The notes beneath the pieces are model-generated. The model had not been told where the DNA came from and ran no database searches. It saw only the letters and a list, made by a program, of their open reading frames with translations. A stretch of 5,098 nucleotides of DNA, taken from assembly GCA_005773095.1 (NCBI GenBank), contig SXHT01000231.1:1-5098 (forward strand), written 5' to 3'. Positions 4,959-5,098 of the stretch are shown here, piece after piece. Every line of letters begins with the position of its first letter. Positions within the stretch are counted from its first letter, which is position 1. Source of the stretch: Planctomycetaceae bacterium. GTDB taxonomy: Bacteria > Planctomycetota > Planctomycetia > Pirellulales > PALSA-1355. The translations under genes were made by a program, and so were the position numbers.

Positions 4959-5098
4959 GTGCGCAAGGCGGAAAACTGGCACTGGACCAGCCTGCGACGT
5001 TACGTTTTTGGCAAGCCCGAGGAGCGGGTCTTGCTGGCCGACTGGCCCGAGCCGCGACCGCGCAACTGGCGGGCGTACGTGAATCGGGTGGAGACGGA
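4959..5098 (+). pseudogene. REP-associated tyrosine transposase (RAYT, IS200-like), C-terminal fragment, running off the right edge
   Basis: From 4959 the plus strand reads VRKAENWHWTSLRRY, VFGKPEERVLLADWP and EPRPRNWRAYVNR. This matches, from memory, the C-terminal region of planctomycete RAYT proteins (pattern LVRRAEDWxWSSLRR...LLADWPVPRPxxWxxxVN). The preceding part with the HUH motif and catalytic Tyr is absent: upstream sequence is the IS transposase remnant on the opposite strand, so the junction lies near 4955. RAYTs mobilise inverted REP pairs, which makes the presence of two such repeats in the same window suggestive. The continuation past the edge cannot be judged. Confidence 0.65.

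Noticed and set aside
4442..4966. 174-codon minus-strand frame over the transposase region
   Set aside because: It is a shifted-frame shadow of the DDE transposase fragment; the homologous residues lie in the other frame.

Overview
The window looks like chromosome of a planctomycete, most likely a Pirellulales-type genome. This is inferred from GC-rich codon use, a secretin with a C-terminal TPR-like tail, and remnants of a REP-associated transposase and a tRNA-targeting integrase of a type I associate with that phylum. No taxonomic marker gene is present, so this is a judgement and not a proof.

Layout. (1) Bases 3-1325 hold the 3' part of a type II/IV-pilus-class secretin gene that enters from the left edge. 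(2) At 1357-1557 there is a tiny putative lipoprotein gene whose signal peptide contains a perfect 24-bp in-frame tandem duplication. (3) 1558-2074 is non-coding. It holds a cluster of small hairpins, then a 136-bp element with inverted ends (1736-1871), then a weak promoter candidate. (4) 2075-3406 encodes a full-length homologue of cobyrinic acid a,c-diamide synthase (CbiA/CobB) that has lost the Walker A lysine and the glutaminase cysteine, so it looks like a pseudoenzyme. (5) 3407-3944 is non-coding apart from a 21-codon remnant-like ORF. It carries the second copy of the 136-bp element (3625-3760, about 91% identical, with perfect 17-bp inverted ends) and a 12-bp hairpin. (6) A complete tRNA-Lys(TTT) lies at 3945-4017. 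(7) From 4018 to the right edge is a graveyard of mobile genes: the C-terminal end of a tyrosine recombinase (minus strand) abutting the tRNA 3' end, the C-terminal half of an IS4/IS1634-type DDE transposase (minus strand), and the C-terminal end of a REP-associated tyrosine transposase (RAYT, plus strand). Each lacks its N-terminal part.

How it fits together. The secretin and lipoprotein genes probably form the end of an envelope or secretion operon. The CbiA-like gene stands alone between two direct copies of a REPIN-like repeat. The right third fits an integrative element that entered at the 3' end of tRNA-Lys and was then eroded by nested insertions and deletions. The RAYT fragment belongs to the enzyme class known to spread inverted REP pairs elsewhere, so the 136-bp elements may be its non-autonomous substrates; that link is inference. 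The best candidates for something undescribed are the double-active-site-dead CbiA homologue and the 136-bp repeat family.
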